Positions 7,917-18,909 are shown, counted from the first letter of the stretch. The stretch is 64,000 nucleotides of DNA from Rahnella aceris (GCF_011684115.1 NZ_JAADJV010000001.1:558001-622000), one strand, 5' to 3'. Program-made: numbers and translations. The notes: generated by a model from the letters alone, not told the origin.

Positions 7917-9158
7917 TCAGCTCCGCAGCAGGGCGTTAAACGGTTCGATTTCAACGATTTCGCCTGCGGCCACGTTACCGCGCCCGCGTTCAAGCACGAT
8001 AAAACAGTTGGCCTGGCTGAATGAGCTGAATACGTGCGAACCCTGATGGCCGGTGGTGCGCACTTCCAGTTGTCCTTCGGCGCTGGTGCTGAAAATACCG
8101 CGCTGGAAATCGAGACGTCCGGGGGATTTTTTCAAGGGTGTCACCGCTTTTGCCTTCAGGCGGGGCGGGAACTGCCAGGCCGTATGGCCGGACAACTGTG
8201 CAATAAATGGCTGAACCAGCTGATAAAACGTCAGTGCTGCCGACACCGGATTCCCCGGCAAACCGCAGAACCAGCTGCTTTCCAGTTTACCGAAAGCAAA
8301 AGGTTTGCCCGGTTTCATGGCAAGTTTCCAGAAACCAATTTCACCCAGTTCATCCAGAATCTGCTTCGTGTAATCGGCTTCACCGACCGATACGCCGCCG
8401 CTGGAAATCACCAGATCGGCAAACGCATTGGCTTCTTCGAAGGCTTTACGCAGCGCCAGGGGATTATCGCGAATAATGCCTAAATCCAGGACGGTACAGC
8501 CCAGTTGTTCCAGCATCAGGCGCACAGCGAAACGGTTGGTATCGTAAATCTGCCCCTCCTGCAAAGGCGTTCCCACCGGTTGCAGTTCATCGCCGGTGGA
8601 GAATACGGCGACTTTCAGCGGTTTCCAGACCTTGACGTGGGTGACGCCCAGCGAGGCCAGCAGCGGTAATTCTGCCGCACCGAGCCGTACACCGGCAGGT
8701 AGCACGCTGTCGCCCTGTTTAATGTCGTCTCCGGTCAGGCGGATATTCTGGCCTTTTTGCGCTGTTGCAGTGAAACGTACTCCTGCATCTGAAACTTCAG
8801 CCTGTTCCTGCATGATTACTGCATCGGCACCGGCGGGAACTGGCGCACCGGTCATGATGCGGATACAGGTTCCGGCAGGCCATTCGCCATGAAAAGGCGC
8901 ACCGGCAAAGGCTTTGCCCGCGACCGGGAACACCGCGCCGTCGTGCAAGTCTGTGCAACGTACGGCATAGCCATCCATCGCGGAGTTATCAAAAGGTGGC
9001 ACAAAAACCGGTGAAAGCACCGGTGCGGCGGTTATGCGGCCCGCGGCGCCAGCAAGTGGCAGGGATTCGGCCTCCTGACTTGTTTTAGGCGGTACACAGT
9101 CGCGCATTTTATCCAGCGCTTCGTCAAGTGAGATCAGACCGGCAGTATTGAATTCCAT
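7917..9158 (-). CDS. moeA: Molybdopterin molybdotransferase MoeA
   Basis: A 413-residue enzyme that inserts molybdate into adenylylated molybdopterin. Family motifs are [30 protein letters not shown], the MPT-binding-domain segment [39 protein letters not shown] and GLPGNPVSA. The ATG at 9158 has AAGGA six bases upstream. It is first gene of the moeA-moeB operon. Confidence 0.97.
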   Translation of the reverse strand: MEFNTAGLISLDEALDKMRDCVPPKTSQEAESLPLAGAAGRITAAPVLSPVFVPPFDNSAMDGYAVRCTDLHDGAVFPVAGKAFAGAPFHGEWPAGTCIRIMTGAPVPAGADAVIMQEQAEVSDAGVRFTATAQKGQNIRLTGDDIKQGDSVLPAGVRLGAAELPLLASLGVTHVKVWKPLKVAVFSTGDELQPVGTPLQEGQIYDTNRFAVRLMLEQLGCTVLDLGIIRDNPLALRKAFEEANAFADLVISSGGVSVGEADYTKQILDELGEIGFWKLAMKPGKPFAFGKLESSWFCGLPGNPVSAALTFYQLVQPFIAQLSGHTAWQFPPRLKAKAVTPLKKSPGRLDFQRGIFSTSAEGQLEVRTTGHQGSHVFSSFSQANCFIVLERGRGNVAAGEIVEIEPFNALLRS

Positions 9159-9232
9159 AAAAAATCCTTAGTCATTCGTCCCGGCGTAGCAGGTATTTTC
9201 AGCGGTGCCGGGCAGGGAAATGGAGCATGCGC

Positions 9233-9262
9233 ATAGTATGACAGAGAAACGCAGCGAACCAA
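9233..9262 (-). promoter_or_regulatory. Candidate moeA promoter
   Basis: On the minus strand TTGGTT (9257-9262) and TACTAT (9233-9238) are 18 bases apart, about 70 bases upstream of moeA. Matches are 4/6 or better for each box. Confidence 0.45.
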
Positions 9263-9360
9263 AAAGCGCCGAAGGCGTAAAAATTCTGCGCGGATTCCTG
9301 AAAAATTGAGATCGATCCCAAAATTAACAATGTAACGCAGGTATTATAGTTACCGTTATT

Positions 9361-9376
9361 TGTGACCTTCGTCACA
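9361..9376. promoter_or_regulatory. CRP site between moeA and the DeoR-like gene
   Basis: TGTGA-CCTTCG-TCACA is a full consensus CRP palindrome. It ends only 27 bases before the downstream GTG start, too near for standard activation of that gene, so it may repress it, or it may serve moeA from afar. No clear plus-strand promoter was found; TTAACA (9324) and TATAGT (9345) are only 15 bases apart. Confidence 0.65.
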
Positions 9377-9403
9377 TAACTGTCATATAAACAGGAATAA
9401 CCG

Positions 9404-9637
9404 GTGCTTAAAAAAAATCGCCATCAGGCCATCCTTCAGTTGGTTGAACAACATGAAGTGCTACAGGTAAGCGAACTGGCACAATCGCTGGATGTAAGTC
9501 TCGAAACGATCAGACGCGATCTGAGTGAAATGCAGGACAAAGGATTGATTTTACGCCGCCACGGACGTGCGCGTCGTCTGGCCGCTCAGCCTGAAACATC
9601 CTGGCTAAACAGTTTGCAGCGTTGCCCGCAGCTTTAA
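9404..9637 (+). CDS. Small stand-alone DeoR-type HTH protein
   Basis: A 77-residue protein that consists almost only of the DeoR-family N-terminal winged helix-turn-helix (LVEQHEVLQVSELAQ, LDVSLETIRRDLSEMQDKGL, ILRRHGRARR). Full-length DeoR regulators have about 250 residues with a C-terminal sugar-phosphate-binding domain; that domain is absent and no remnant follows, since a terminator begins 20 bases after the stop. The GTG start has AGGA at 9392-9395 and eight bases of spacing. It may be a compact regulator rather than debris: reading frame, ribosome site and terminator are all intact. Its target is unknown. Confidence 0.78.
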   Translation: MLKKNRHQAILQLVEQHEVLQVSELAQSLDVSLETIRRDLSEMQDKGLILRRHGRARRLAAQPETSWLNSLQRCPQL

Positions 9638-9654
9638 ACGCAGCAACGAAATAA

Positions 9655-9687
9655 GAAAAGGGAAGGCTTTGATGCCTTCCCTTTTTT
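9655..9687. terminator. Bidirectional terminator
   Basis: GAAAAGGGAAGGC and GCCTTCCCTTTTTT flank a TTTGAT loop between the convergent DeoR-like gene and the autotransporter gene. Confidence 0.88.
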
Positions 9688-9711
9688 ATGCGTGTGATTC
9701 AGAGACCTGAA

Positions 9712-12663
9712 TTAAAAACGCCCCTGGATCCCAATATGGCCGACGTAGCCTTCCATATCGCCGTCAAACCCTTTGACGTATTTCACATCAGCATACACCG
9801 AGGTATTCGGTGCGAGTTGCGCCGTCATGCCCGCGCCGGTCTGCCAGTATTGATCGGAAAAATCCGTTGTACTGACATCGATTCCGCCGACATTGATATC
9901 CGGTGAATCCGAGAAATTACTCAGTACGTCGGCGGTCAGGTAAGGTTTGAATTTTTCACTGGCTTTATCTTCTGCCTGGTCGCGTAACAAACGCAACCCG
10001 GCACGCGCTGTGCCCTGATTGACAGAAACGCCAGAGATATCAGAAATTTCATCGCTGAAATCTTCTGAATTCAGATACTGATAAATGATCTGCCCCTGAG
10101 GTTCGATTTTCCAGTTGGTGCTGACGGCATAGGGTTGACCTGCTTCAGCAGAAAGCAATACGCCGTAGCTGTCCTGTTTCGTATCATGCAGGCTCTCATA
10201 CTGGTTACGATACCAGGTGAACTGGCCGACAAGGTCAACGTAAGCGCCATCTTGTGCATATCGGGTGTAATAGCTGCCAACGCTGTAGGCATCACTGCGC
10301 ACTGAGCCAGCATCCGCACTTTTCCCCGCCAACGTGCGCACCTGATCCTGCGTGTCGGTACTCTGGTTGCCCAATGTCGCCATGATGCCAGCGTGGACGC
10401 GTGTGCCGTTTTTCAGTTCATCCTGATATAAGTCGGTTCCGAATTGCGCGAACCAGTAATCACTGTCGTACCCAAAACGTCCCGCATCGAAGGAAGTGTG
10501 TTCTCCGCCGGTTCTCGCCCATGCGCGATTGTTGTAGCCTTTGCCATAGGTTTCTGTATCGCCCATACGCTCGTGCAGCGTGCCAGCAATACGCATGCCA
10601 TAATACAAGTTCAGATAAGGTGCTGCGATATAACTGGGGATTTCGCCACGGTAAGTGTCTGGTGTAGCCGGGGCAGGCGCAGGAACATCCGGTGTCGGAT
10701 TATCTGGCGTTGGGACATCAGGAACCGGCGCGTCAGGTGTTGGGATTTCAGCGCGCAGATACCAGTCATTCATATCGCCGGTGGCATCCTTGCTCCCTTC
10801 AAAAAGATAATAGTCGTAAGCGCCGATACTGACGCTGTTTTCCAGACTGAACAGGCCATTATGACGGCTGGCATCATCAATCTGAGCGACACGTATTCCG
10901 TCGTTAATTGTCTGTGCTGCCTTACCCGACGCAGAGATATGTAATCCGAACTGCCCGGACGCGTTGCCCGTAACATGAATGAGATCGCCAGTGCTGTTTC
11001 CCTGCGCATCCTGCTCCAGCGACGTATTCATAAAGAACGTACCCTTGCCTGACAGATTGTGCGTTTCCAGCGTTTTATAATCACCTTGTCCGGAAAACTG
11101 AACGCTGGCGTTATTCATGTTGAGTGAGTCGATGCGCGAGGAATCGGTCATCAGCCACTGACTGTCCTGAGCATCAATATTAATCGTACCGGCAGAAGCA
11201 GAAGAAAATTCCGTGCCATTCATCGCGCTGCCTTGCCAGGTTGAGTTAAGCAAATTGAGCGTCAGCTGGCTGGCGATCGGGTCTTCATCTGCGCTTAACG
11301 CAATAAGGTTACCGTTAATGATGCTGCCGTTGCTGGCGTTGACCGAAAGGTCTGCAATCTGGTTGCTGTTGCTTCCGGCAACGACAAAGGCATCGGCGGC
11401 ATTCAGGGAACTGTTATCCAGTGTGACGGCCCATTCGCCTTCGGTGGCGTGTACGCCCTGGGTTTTACCCGCAAGCCGGGAGTTTTTGACGTCCAGTGTG
11501 CCACCGTAGGCATAATCAGGTGTGGCGTAGGAAGTGATCAGGTCAACCAGCGGTTGGTCCGACAGTGCATTTTCCATCACGACCTGGTTAAGGTTAACGT
11601 TGCCCTGATGACTGATTTCTATGCCGCTGGTGGTATTGCCGCTGCTGATATTGCCATTGAATACCGAGATAACAGAGTTGTCGTTTGAGCTTATCGCCGT
11701 GCCTGCGGAATGGATGTCAGTGTTCACTAAGGTGACATAGCTGTTTTGATTACTTTCGATCGCCGTACTGCCTGCATATTCTGTATTAGCAGAACCTCCA
11801 TTCATTAATACACCGGCATTACGGGTGGAATAAATCGCCCGCGAGTCCTCGCCCGTCGTGGTAATTATCGCGTCATTAGAAAACAGAATAAATCCGTTAT
11901 CTTCTGCATATAAGGCATTGGTATGCTTACCGTGGGTGGTCACTGTGCTACCACTTCCCGTGATAAGAACGTCGTTCCTCTTGTGCAGACTGGAATTGAT
12001 GTTGTTTAAAATAATGCCTTCTGAATAATCACCCGCAGTAGTGATATTGACTTTATTGATTGTGCCCTTTGCCCCATTCTGGATAACCAGACCATCAGAG
12101 CCGTTCTGCATTGAATTAATATACAGAGTGCCGGCAATCGTCGCGGTGGCATTATTATTCACCGTGAATCCGGGGGTGCTGTTATTATAGGTATTTATGG
12201 TAACATCATTTTTAGAAAGGAAAGAGGTTCCTATTCCTTCCATCATAATGCCTTTACTTTGGCCGTAAGTGTTGATAATAAGCGGTCCGAGTAAATCAAC
12301 GCTTCCGCCACGGTTAATGAGCATCGCATCAGTTAAAGAGCCCTGAGTGGTGATCGTCACCGGTGCCGCAACTGACTGTGTCAGTGCGCCACCATCATGA
12401 ATATAAAAGGCAGGAATACTGGAAGTGATGCCTTCCGACCAGGTGGTTGCATTTACGCCATCCAGATACCCTTCGGTGGAAAGGTCAAAGGGGACCATTC
12501 CGCTGATATCTAACACGGGTAAATTTGTCACATTGCCAAATTCATCTTTATCACTAATATCTGTTGCAAGCGCGTAATTAGCCAGAGAGATAGATATCGC
12601 CAGAGGGGTCAGCTTTATTAATCTAAGTGCTACAGTTTTCCATTTTTCCGGATTATTTCCCAT
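9712..12663 (-). CDS. Autotransporter (type Va secretion) with beta-helix passenger
   Basis: A 983-residue autotransporter. Residues 1 to about 33 form a long signal peptide ending LANYALA. The passenger (about 34-635) is rich in Asn, Ser, Thr and Gly with many short beta-strand repeats (patterns such as LLINRGGSVDL, ITTTGEDSRAIYS, GNISSGNTTSGIEIS), typical of a right-handed beta-helix of the pertactin/AIDA type. A Pro-rich linker of PTPD/VPAPAP units lies near residues 640-668. The C-terminal part (about 700-983) is the outer-membrane barrel, starting near RAWARTGG and ending with GIQGRF, whose last residue is the usual Phe. No protease motif is obvious, so it is more likely an adhesin; the passenger is not assigned to a named protein. 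Confidence 0.88.
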   Translation of the reverse strand: MGNNPEKWKTVALRLIKLTPLAISISLANYALATDISDKDEFGNVTNLPVLDISGMVPFDLSTEGYLDGVNATTWSEGITSSIPAFYIHDGGALTQSVAAPVTITTQGSLTDAMLINRGGSVDLLGPLIINTYGQSKGIMMEGIGTSFLSKNDVTINTYNNSTPGFTVNNNATATIAGTLYINSMQNGSDGLVIQNGAKGTINKVNITTAGDYSEGIILNNINSSLHKRNDVLITGSGSTVTTHGKHTNALYAEDNGFILFSNDAIITTTGEDSRAIYSTRNAGVLMNGGSANTEYAGSTAIESNQNSYVTLVNTDIHSAGTAISSNDNSVISVFNGNISSGNTTSGIEISHQGNVNLNQVVMENALSDQPLVDLITSYATPDYAYGGTLDVKNSRLAGKTQGVHATEGEWAVTLDNSSLNAADAFVVAGSNSNQIADLSVNASNGSIINGNLIALSADEDPIASQLTLNLLNSTWQGSAMNGTEFSSASAGTINIDAQDSQWLMTDSSRIDSLNMNNASVQFSGQGDYKTLETHNLSGKGTFFMNTSLEQDAQGNSTGDLIHVTGNASGQFGLHISASGKAAQTINDGIRVAQIDDASRHNGLFSLENSVSIGAYDYYLFEGSKDATGDMNDWYLRAEIPTPDAPVPDVPTPDNPTPDVPAPAPATPDTYRGEIPSYIAAPYLNLYYGMRIAGTLHERMGDTETYGKGYNNRAWARTGGEHTSFDAGRFGYDSDYWFAQFGTDLYQDELKNGTRVHAGIMATLGNQSTDTQDQVRTLAGKSADAGSVRSDAYSVGSYYTRYAQDGAYVDLVGQFTWYRNQYESLHDTKQDSYGVLLSAEAGQPYAVSTNWKIEPQGQIIYQYLNSEDFSDEISDISGVSVNQGTARAGLRLLRDQAEDKASEKFKPYLTADVLSNFSDSPDINVGGIDVSTTDFSDQYWQTGAGMTAQLAPNTSVYADVKYVKGFDGDMEGYVGHIGIQGRF

Positions 12664-12880
12664 TTTATATTTCGTCCCGTCAGAATTTTTTAAAGAGTCT
12701 GGCGGACATTCTACGCATATTTATTTTTTAAGTTATTAATTGTATATTAAGGTATGCTTAATTTAAGATGTTTATGAATGTGTAATATGTGGGCGTTAAC
12801 GTAATGAATAATGGGGATTAAATAATAGGGGGTGATAATATTGTTTCGAGGTGTGTATATATTATCGAACGGATAGACAC
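12664..12880. promoter_or_regulatory. AT-rich region upstream of the autotransporter gene
   Basis: A stretch clearly richer in A and T than its surroundings, with many TATA-like and TTAATT-like motifs, so no single promoter can be named. A GGGACGA ribosome site lies before the ATG at 12663. Such regions before horizontally acquired surface-protein genes are typical H-NS targets; this is inference. Confidence 0.5.
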
Positions 12881-12916
12881 AAAAAATCCGACCGCAAAAA
12901 TGCGGTCGGATTTTTA
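12881..12916. terminator. Terminator after the TsgA-like gene
   Basis: AAATCCGACCGC and GCGGTCGGATTT flank AAAAAT; T runs exist on both strands, so it is bidirectional. It ends the minus-strand transporter transcript. Confidence 0.9.
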
Positions 12917-12933
12917 TTACTCAAACAACGTTT

Positions 12934-14133
12934 TCAGTGTGCACTGACTTCGTGGTTAATTCTCTCTGCTTTGCTCTTCAGGCCGGCAAGTACCACCATC
13001 AGCACCAGCAACGCATAGGAAATGGTCGCGATATTCAGCGCCCAGAACAAACCGTATTCGTTGTAGATGAAAGACGAGAAGGACGCGAAAATCAGCGTGC
13101 CGACGGAACTGGTGGTCAGCAGCGCAGAGGTCAGCGTTGGCGGGGAGTTTTTCACCTGCAGGCTGCCGTAGCTCATCAGACCGGAGAACATTCCTGAGTT
13201 ACAGAAACCGAACAGACCCACGGCGACGAGCACCAGCGTCGGCGAATTGCTGGTGGTCAGCACCGCCAGGCTTGCCATGCCGACAATCACGGAAATCAGC
13301 AGGAAAGTACGCAGTTTCACGAAACGCACGGTGAACTGGTTCAGGAACAGGCCAATCGCTTTCACCATCCAGTAGGTGGTGATGTAAATCGCGGCACGGT
13401 CCGTTTCCATATTGAAGTGCTCATGCAGCCAGCTTGGCATCCACAGCGTGAAGACCAGCTCGGTAAAGACAAAAGCAAACAGCGCAATACACAGGAAGAA
13501 TACCGCGATGCCCCATGGCTCTTTCACCACGTTGTGCGTCGATTCGTTTTTAACCGGTTGCGGAACATTCGGGAATTTCTGACCCGCGCACAGTAAAATC
13601 ATCAGCAGGCTCAGGACACCCATGATGCCGTACATCGCCAGCCAGCTTGCGCCATGTTTGAACAGGAAACCCAGCACCAGCGACAGCGTCATACCGGAAA
13701 GCGCGAAGAAGAAGTCGGTAAAGATCAGGTTCGCGGAACGTTTTTTCGGATCGTCATTAATACGTACGACCAGATAGCTGCCGATAGACATCATCAGGCC
13801 CGCCGTGGCGCCGATCAGGAACACACCCACGCCGAACAGTGTAATAGACGGCATGATAAACAGCGCGATACACACCAGCACGGAAATGAAAGAGCCGGTC
13901 ATCAGTTGTTTGCCCAGATCAAACTTACGCATCAGAATGCCGCTGATCATAATGGGCAGGAACAGGCCAATGTTCATTAAGGAAAACATTTGACCGATAA
14001 AGCCCGGATCTTTGTTAAATGCCGTAGCCACCGGCCCGATAACAATGCCCAGAGTGGAAACCAGTCCACCGGTAAAGAAATAGCTGAGCCATGAGATCAC
14101 ATTAATCCGACGGCGGTTATAAACAGTTTCCAT
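12934..14133 (-). CDS. MFS transporter, TsgA-like
   Basis: A 399-residue membrane protein with about twelve transmembrane helices. The N-terminal part (ISWLSYFFTGGLVSTLGIVIG), MSIGSYLVVRI, LIFTDFFFALSGM and the domain-separating loop before KEPWGIAVFFL follow E. coli TsgA in order, but identity looks moderate, so I call it TsgA-like and give no symbol. Substrate is unknown. It is transcribed away from iaaA-gsi; the 277-base gap (14134-14410) must hold both promoters, but I see no clear site there. Confidence 0.8.
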   Translation of the reverse strand: METVYNRRRINVISWLSYFFTGGLVSTLGIVIGPVATAFNKDPGFIGQMFSLMNIGLFLPIMISGILMRKFDLGKQLMTGSFISVLVCIALFIMPSITLFGVGVFLIGATAGLMMSIGSYLVVRINDDPKKRSANLIFTDFFFALSGMTLSLVLGFLFKHGASWLAMYGIMGVLSLLMILLCAGQKFPNVPQPVKNESTHNVVKEPWGIAVFFLCIALFAFVFTELVFTLWMPSWLHEHFNMETDRAAIYITTYWMVKAIGLFLNQFTVRFVKLRTFLLISVIVGMASLAVLTTSNSPTLVLVAVGLFGFCNSGMFSGLMSYGSLQVKNSPPTLTSALLTTSSVGTLIFASFSSFIYNEYGLFWALNIATISYALLVLMVVLAGLKSKAERINHEVSAH

Positions 14134-14410
14134 AAACTGATTTCCTAAAAAGAGAAAATAAAAAAGCGGCGGAAAGCTTATCCAGAGATGCTTTTATCCG
14201 TAGTTAAGACGTTTATTATTGCTGTTCTTTGGTCATTTGTCCCGCAGGTATATTCAATTGCAGCATTTGTTTTTCCTAAACAATCTAAGCAATTAGCGAC
14301 TTTTTGATGGTGCGACATTTCCGCTTTACATACTGTTGCGGGCTAAATATAGTCAAAAACAGCTCAACATTTTCCTATACATAAATACAACATCGAAAGG
14401 TGCAGCGCTA

Positions 14411-15415
14411 ATGAGTTTTTCTACTGATAATTCAGCGGCTTCCGTTTCGGACAAGAAGCGGCCGGTTATTGCGATCCACGGTGGTGCAGGGGCGATTACC
14501 CGCGCGGCAATGAGCGCTGAAAAAGAACGACTTTATTTAGCCGAACTGGAGAGAATAGTCACCTGCGGACAGGCTATTCTGGCCTCCGGCGGCAGTGCAC
14601 TGGATGCGGTCACCGAGGCGGTGCGTCTGCTCGAAGAGTGTCCGTTATTTAATGCGGGAAAAGGGGCTGTTTTTACCCATCAGGGCACGCATGAGTTAGA
14701 CGCCTGCATTATGGATGGCCGGACGCTCGATGCCGGAGCCATCAGTGGCGTGAATCATATCCGTAATCCGATCCTGACCGCCCGCAAAATTTTGGAAGTC
14801 AGTCCGCATGTGATGTTCACCGGGGCGGGGGCGGAAGCCTTTGCCTGCGAGCACGGCCAGGAAATGGTCGGGGCGGACTATTTTTTCACCCAGGAACGTT
14901 ACGATCAGTTGCAGCGGGCCATCGCCGCTGATCAGGGTGTCATGCTCGATCACGACGGCGCTTCGCTTAACGACGCTGACCCGCTGGATCCTGAACATAA
15001 ATTCGGTACCGTCGGTGCGGTGGCGATGGATGCGCTGGGCAATCTGGCGGCAGCCACATCCACTGGCGGTATGACCAACAAACAGGCCGGACGCGTCGGC
15101 GATTCGCCGATTATTGGCGCAGGTTGTTACGCCAGCAATAATACGGTGGCGATTTCCAGCACCGGTACCGGCGAAGTGTTTATGCGTACGGTGGCGGCCT
15201 ATGATGTGGCCGCGCTTATCGAATACGCCGGCCTTTCACTGGAAGAGGCCACACATAAAGTTGTGCAGGAAAAACTGCTGCCCCTGGGGGGAAGCGGCGG
15301 GATGATTGCGGTGGATAAATTTGGCAATGTGGTGCTGCCTTTCAACAGCGAAGGCATGTACCGTGGATTCGCCCGTGTGGGCGATGTGCCCGTCGTCAGC
15401 ATTTACCGTTCATGA
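14411..15415 (+). CDS. iaaA: Isoaspartyl peptidase / L-asparaginase IaaA
   Basis: A 334-residue Ntn-hydrolase that cleaves itself into two subunits and removes isoaspartyl residues from dipeptides. [10 protein letters not shown] opens the alpha chain; the autocleavage site is [10 protein letters not shown], making Thr200 the N-terminal nucleophile of the beta chain; the substrate-binding [10 protein letters not shown] and [12 protein letters not shown] follow. An open frame extends upstream, but the ATG at 14411 has AAAGG in place and gives a start near that of E. coli IaaA (321 residues), with about a dozen extra N-terminal residues. Its stop overlaps the gsiA start (ATGA), so it heads the gsi operon. 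Confidence 0.95.
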   Translation: MSFSTDNSAASVSDKKRPVIAIHGGAGAITRAAMSAEKERLYLAELERIVTCGQAILASGGSALDAVTEAVRLLEECPLFNAGKGAVFTHQGTHELDACIMDGRTLDAGAISGVNHIRNPILTARKILEVSPHVMFTGAGAEAFACEHGQEMVGADYFFTQERYDQLQRAIAADQGVMLDHDGASLNDADPLDPEHKFGTVGAVAMDALGNLAAATSTGGMTNKQAGRVGDSPIIGAGCYASNNTVAISSTGTGEVFMRTVAAYDVAALIEYAGLSLEEATHKVVQEKLLPLGGSGGMIAVDKFGNVVLPFNSEGMYRGFARVGDVPVVSIYRS

Positions 15416-17280
15416 ACAGCCCGATGAACGGTCCTCTTATTCTGCCGCCCGAACACGTGCTTGCCGTCAGCCAGCTTAGCGTGCAGTTTGCCCATGAAAG
15501 GCAGGTCATTCAGGCGGTCAGTCATCTCAGTTTTCAGGTAAAACGCGGTGAAACGCTGGCGATTGTTGGCGAATCGGGTTCCGGAAAATCAGTGACCTCA
15601 CTGGCGCTGATGCGGCTGGTGGAACAGGGCGGCGGGAAGATTTCACAAGGTGAAATGCAGTTGCGCCGCCGTAACGGTGAGATAGTCGATCTGATGAATG
15701 CCACGCAGCCCGCCATGCGTAACCTGCGCGGCGCGGATATGGCGATGATTTTTCAGGAGCCGATGACGTCGCTCAATCCGGTCTTCCCGGTGGGGGAGCA
15801 AATCGCCGAATCGATCCGCTTGCACCAAAATAAAGATCACCGGGCAGCCCGTGCGGAAGCATTACGGATGCTGGATCTGGTGCGGATTCCCGAAGCCAGA
15901 AATATTCTCGACAGTTACCCGCATCAGCTTTCCGGCGGTATGCGCCAGCGGGTGATGATTGCGATGGCACTCTCCTGTAAACCTGCGTTGCTGATTGCCG
16001 ACGAACCGACCACGGCGCTGGATGTCACCATTCAGGCGCAAATTCTGCAACTGATCCGGGTGCTGCAAAAAGAGATGCAGATGGGGGTGATTTTTATCAC
16101 GCATGACATGGGGGTGGTGGCCGAAATTGCTGATCGTGTGCTGGTGATGCATCAGGGCAACAGTGTGGAAACGGGGGAAGTGAACGCGATATTCCGTTCT
16201 CCGCAGGCGCCTTATACCCAGACGTTGCTGGCGGCGGTGCCAAAACTCGGTTCGATGGCGGGTAAACCGCTGCCCGCACGCTTCCCGGCACCCACACAAC
16301 AGGAAAGCGATCCGGAACTGATTCAAAACACCCTGACGCCAGGCGTGCCCCCGATATTACAGGTGCGTGATCTGGTTACGCGGTTCGACCTGCGCAGCGG
16401 CATTTTCAATCGCGTGACCCGCCGGGTTCATGCCGTGGAAAAAGTCAGTTTTGATTTGCATCCCGGTGAAACGCTGGCGCTGGTGGGGGAGTCAGGCTGT
16501 GGTAAATCCACCACCGGCCGTTCGCTGCTAAAACTGGTGAAGAGTCAGGGGGGCACCATCACCTTTAACGGCCAGACGCTGACTGATATCGGCGGCAGTG
16601 AACTGCAACATCTGCGCCGTGATATCCAGTTTATTTTTCAGGATCCCTACGCCTCGCTCGATCCGCGCCTGACGGTAGGATATTCCATTATGGAACCGCT
16701 GCTGGTTCACAATCTGGCAAAAGGCGCAGAAGCCGAAGCCCGTGTGGCGTGGTTGCTGGAAAAAGTCGGACTGCTGCCGGAACACGCGCAGCGCTATCCT
16801 CATGAGTTTTCCGGCGGCCAGCGGCAGCGAATTTGCATTGCGCGTGCGCTGGCCCTTAATCCAAAAGTGGTGATTGCCGATGAATCGGTTTCGGCGCTGG
16901 ATGTGTCTATCCGCGCGCAAATCATCAATCTGCTGATGGATTTGCAGAAAGAGTTTGGTCTGGCATTTTTGTTTATTTCTCACGATATGGCCGTTGTTGA
17001 ACGCATCAGCCACCGCGTGGCGGTGATGTATCTCGGGCAGATAGTGGAAATCGGCTCGCGCCGTGCGGTATTTGAAACACCCCAACATGCGTATACCCGC
17101 AAACTGATGGCGGCTGTACCGGTCGCCGATCCGGCGCACAAGCGAAAAGACCAGGCGCTGCTGGTGGATGAAATCCCCAGCCCGATCCGCGGGCTGCACG
17201 ATGACCCGGTGGTGATGCCATTGGTGAAGGTGGGCGAAGGTCATTTCGTCGCCAGACATACGATTGCGGGTATTTACTGA
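15412..17280 (+). CDS. gsiA: Glutathione import ATP-binding protein GsiA
   Basis: A 622-residue double ATPase of the dipeptide/oligopeptide ABC family that powers glutathione import. Each half has a full set of motifs: Walker [11 protein letters not shown] and [10 protein letters not shown], signatures LSGGMRQR and FSGGQRQR, and Walker [13 protein letters not shown] and [12 protein letters not shown] (Ser replaces Pro at the seventh position, as is common in this subunit). Length and arrangement match E. coli GsiA. The start overlaps the iaaA stop by four bases. Confidence 0.97.
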   Translation: MNSPMNGPLILPPEHVLAVSQLSVQFAHERQVIQAVSHLSFQVKRGETLAIVGESGSGKSVTSLALMRLVEQGGGKISQGEMQLRRRNGEIVDLMNATQPAMRNLRGADMAMIFQEPMTSLNPVFPVGEQIAESIRLHQNKDHRAARAEALRMLDLVRIPEARNILDSYPHQLSGGMRQRVMIAMALSCKPALLIADEPTTALDVTIQAQILQLIRVLQKEMQMGVIFITHDMGVVAEIADRVLVMHQGNSVETGEVNAIFRSPQAPYTQTLLAAVPKLGSMAGKPLPARFPAPTQQESDPELIQNTLTPGVPPILQVRDLVTRFDLRSGIFNRVTRRVHAVEKVSFDLHPGETLALVGESGCGKSTTGRSLLKLVKSQGGTITFNGQTLTDIGGSELQHLRRDIQFIFQDPYASLDPRLTVGYSIMEPLLVHNLAKGAEAEARVAWLLEKVGLLPEHAQRYPHEFSGGQRQRICIARALALNPKVVIADESVSALDVSIRAQIINLLMDLQKEFGLAFLFISHDMAVVERISHRVAVMYLGQIVEIGSRRAVFETPQHAYTRKLMAAVPVADPAHKRKDQALLVDEIPSPIRGLHDDPVVMPLVKVGEGHFVARHTIAGIY

Positions 17281-17352
17281 TTTTTGTGGCGGCTTATTTT
17301 GAGTCGTCAATTCTTAGTAAGACAAACGGGTAAGACAGGAAAAGGAACTGAC

Positions 17353-18909
17353 ATGAATCAGCAGAAATCTAAAGGTAAGAACGTTGTCCGTCAGGCCGTG
17401 CTCGCTGCCGCTGTTTTCGGTTCGCTGGCGTCGGCTTCTGCATGGGCGGCAAAAGACGTGGTTATCGCCGTAGGTTCTAACTTCACCTCGCTTGATCCGT
17501 ATGACGCTAACGACACCTTATCGCAGGCGGTCGCCAAATCTTTCTATCAGGGGCTGTTTGGCTTTGATAAAGATATGAAACTGGAAAACGTTCTGGCGGA
17601 CAGCTATACCGTCAGTAAAGACGGTCTGGTTTACACCATCAAACTGCATCCGGGCATCAAATTCCAGGACGGTACTGACTTCAATGCGGCGGCGGTGAAG
17701 GTCAACTTTGATCGTGCCAGTAACCCGGACAGTCACCTCAAGCGTTATAACCTGTTTAAAAATATCGCCAGCACTGAAGCCGTTGATGACACCACGGTGA
17801 AAATCACGCTGAAAGCGCCGTTCTCCGCCTTTATCAACATTCTGGCGCACCCGTCTGCGGTGATTATTTCCCCGGCGGCGCTGACCAAATACGGCAAAGA
17901 CATCGGTTTCCATCCGGTCGGTACCGGCCCGTATACGCTTGAACAATGGAACCAGACTGACTTTGTGAAAGTGAAGAAGTTCGACGGTTACTGGAAAAAA
18001 GGTGAGCCGAAACTCGATACCATTACCTGGCGTCCGGTGGCTGATAACAACACCCGGGCAGCCATGCTGCAAACCGGCGAAGCGGATCTGGCGTTCCCGG
18101 TGCCTTACGAACAGGCAGCCTTATTGGAGAAAAATGCCAAACTGGATCTGGTGACGGCGCCATCGATTCTGCATCGCTACATCAGTTTCAATGTCACGCA
18201 AAAACCGTTCGATAATGTGAAAGTGCGTGAGGCGATTAACTACGCGATTAACAAGCAGGCGCTGATCAAAGTGGCGTTTGCCGGTTATGCTGTGCCGTCT
18301 GAAGGGCCATTGCCGCAGGGCATCGAATACGCCGCGAAATTTAAACCGTGGCCGTATGATCCGGCAAAAGCCAAAGCATTGCTGAAAGAAGCCGGTTACC
18401 CGGATGGTTTCACCACTACGCTGTGGTCCTCACACAACAACAGTACCGCGCAAAAAGTGTTGCAGTTCACCCAGCAACAACTGGCACAGGTCGGTATCAA
18501 GGTGACGGTTACCGCCATGGACGCCGCACAGCGTGCTGCGCAGGTTGAGAATGTGGGGCAGAAAGAGGCGGGCATCCGCATGTTCTACACCGGCTGGTCG
18601 GCGTCTACCGGTGAAGCAGACTGGGCGTTGTCTCCGCTGTTCTCCACACAGGCCGCGCCACCGAAGCAGTTCAATACCGCGTTCTACAGCAATGCGCAGG
18701 TGGATAAAGATTTGACCGATGCGCTGAAAACGACTGACAAAGCTGAGAAAGCTAAACTGTACGCTGATGCCCAGAAGCAAATCTGGAGCGATGCGCCGTG
18801 GGCGTTCCTGGTCACTGAACGTCTGGTTTCAGCCAAAAACAAACGTCTGACCGGCTTCTATGTGATGCCCGATACGGCGTTCAGTTTTGATGATGCAGAT
18901 GTGAAATAA
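17353..18909 (+). CDS. gsiB: Glutathione-binding periplasmic protein GsiB
   Basis: A 518-residue solute-binding protein of the SBP_bac_5 family that delivers glutathione to GsiCD. The signal peptide ends ASASAWA at residue 32, before AKDVVIAVG. Family motifs include [45 protein letters not shown] and [11 protein letters not shown]. The ATG at 17353 is preferred to earlier in-frame codons because it has AAAGGAA in position and gives a proper signal peptide. It is followed by two hairpins that separate it from gsiC. Confidence 0.96.
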   Translation: MNQQKSKGKNVVRQAVLAAAVFGSLASASAWAAKDVVIAVGSNFTSLDPYDANDTLSQAVAKSFYQGLFGFDKDMKLENVLADSYTVSKDGLVYTIKLHPGIKFQDGTDFNAAAVKVNFDRASNPDSHLKRYNLFKNIASTEAVDDTTVKITLKAPFSAFINILAHPSAVIISPAALTKYGKDIGFHPVGTGPYTLEQWNQTDFVKVKKFDGYWKKGEPKLDTITWRPVADNNTRAAMLQTGEADLAFPVPYEQAALLEKNAKLDLVTAPSILHRYISFNVTQKPFDNVKVREAINYAINKQALIKVAFAGYAVPSEGPLPQGIEYAAKFKPWPYDPAKAKALLKEAGYPDGFTTTLWSSHNNSTAQKVLQFTQQQLAQVGIKVTVTAMDAAQRAAQVENVGQKEAGIRMFYTGWSASTGEADWALSPLFSTQAAPPKQFNTAFYSNAQVDKDLTDALKTTDKAEKAKLYADAQKQIWSDAPWAFLVTERLVSAKNKRLTGFYVMPDTAFSFDDADVK

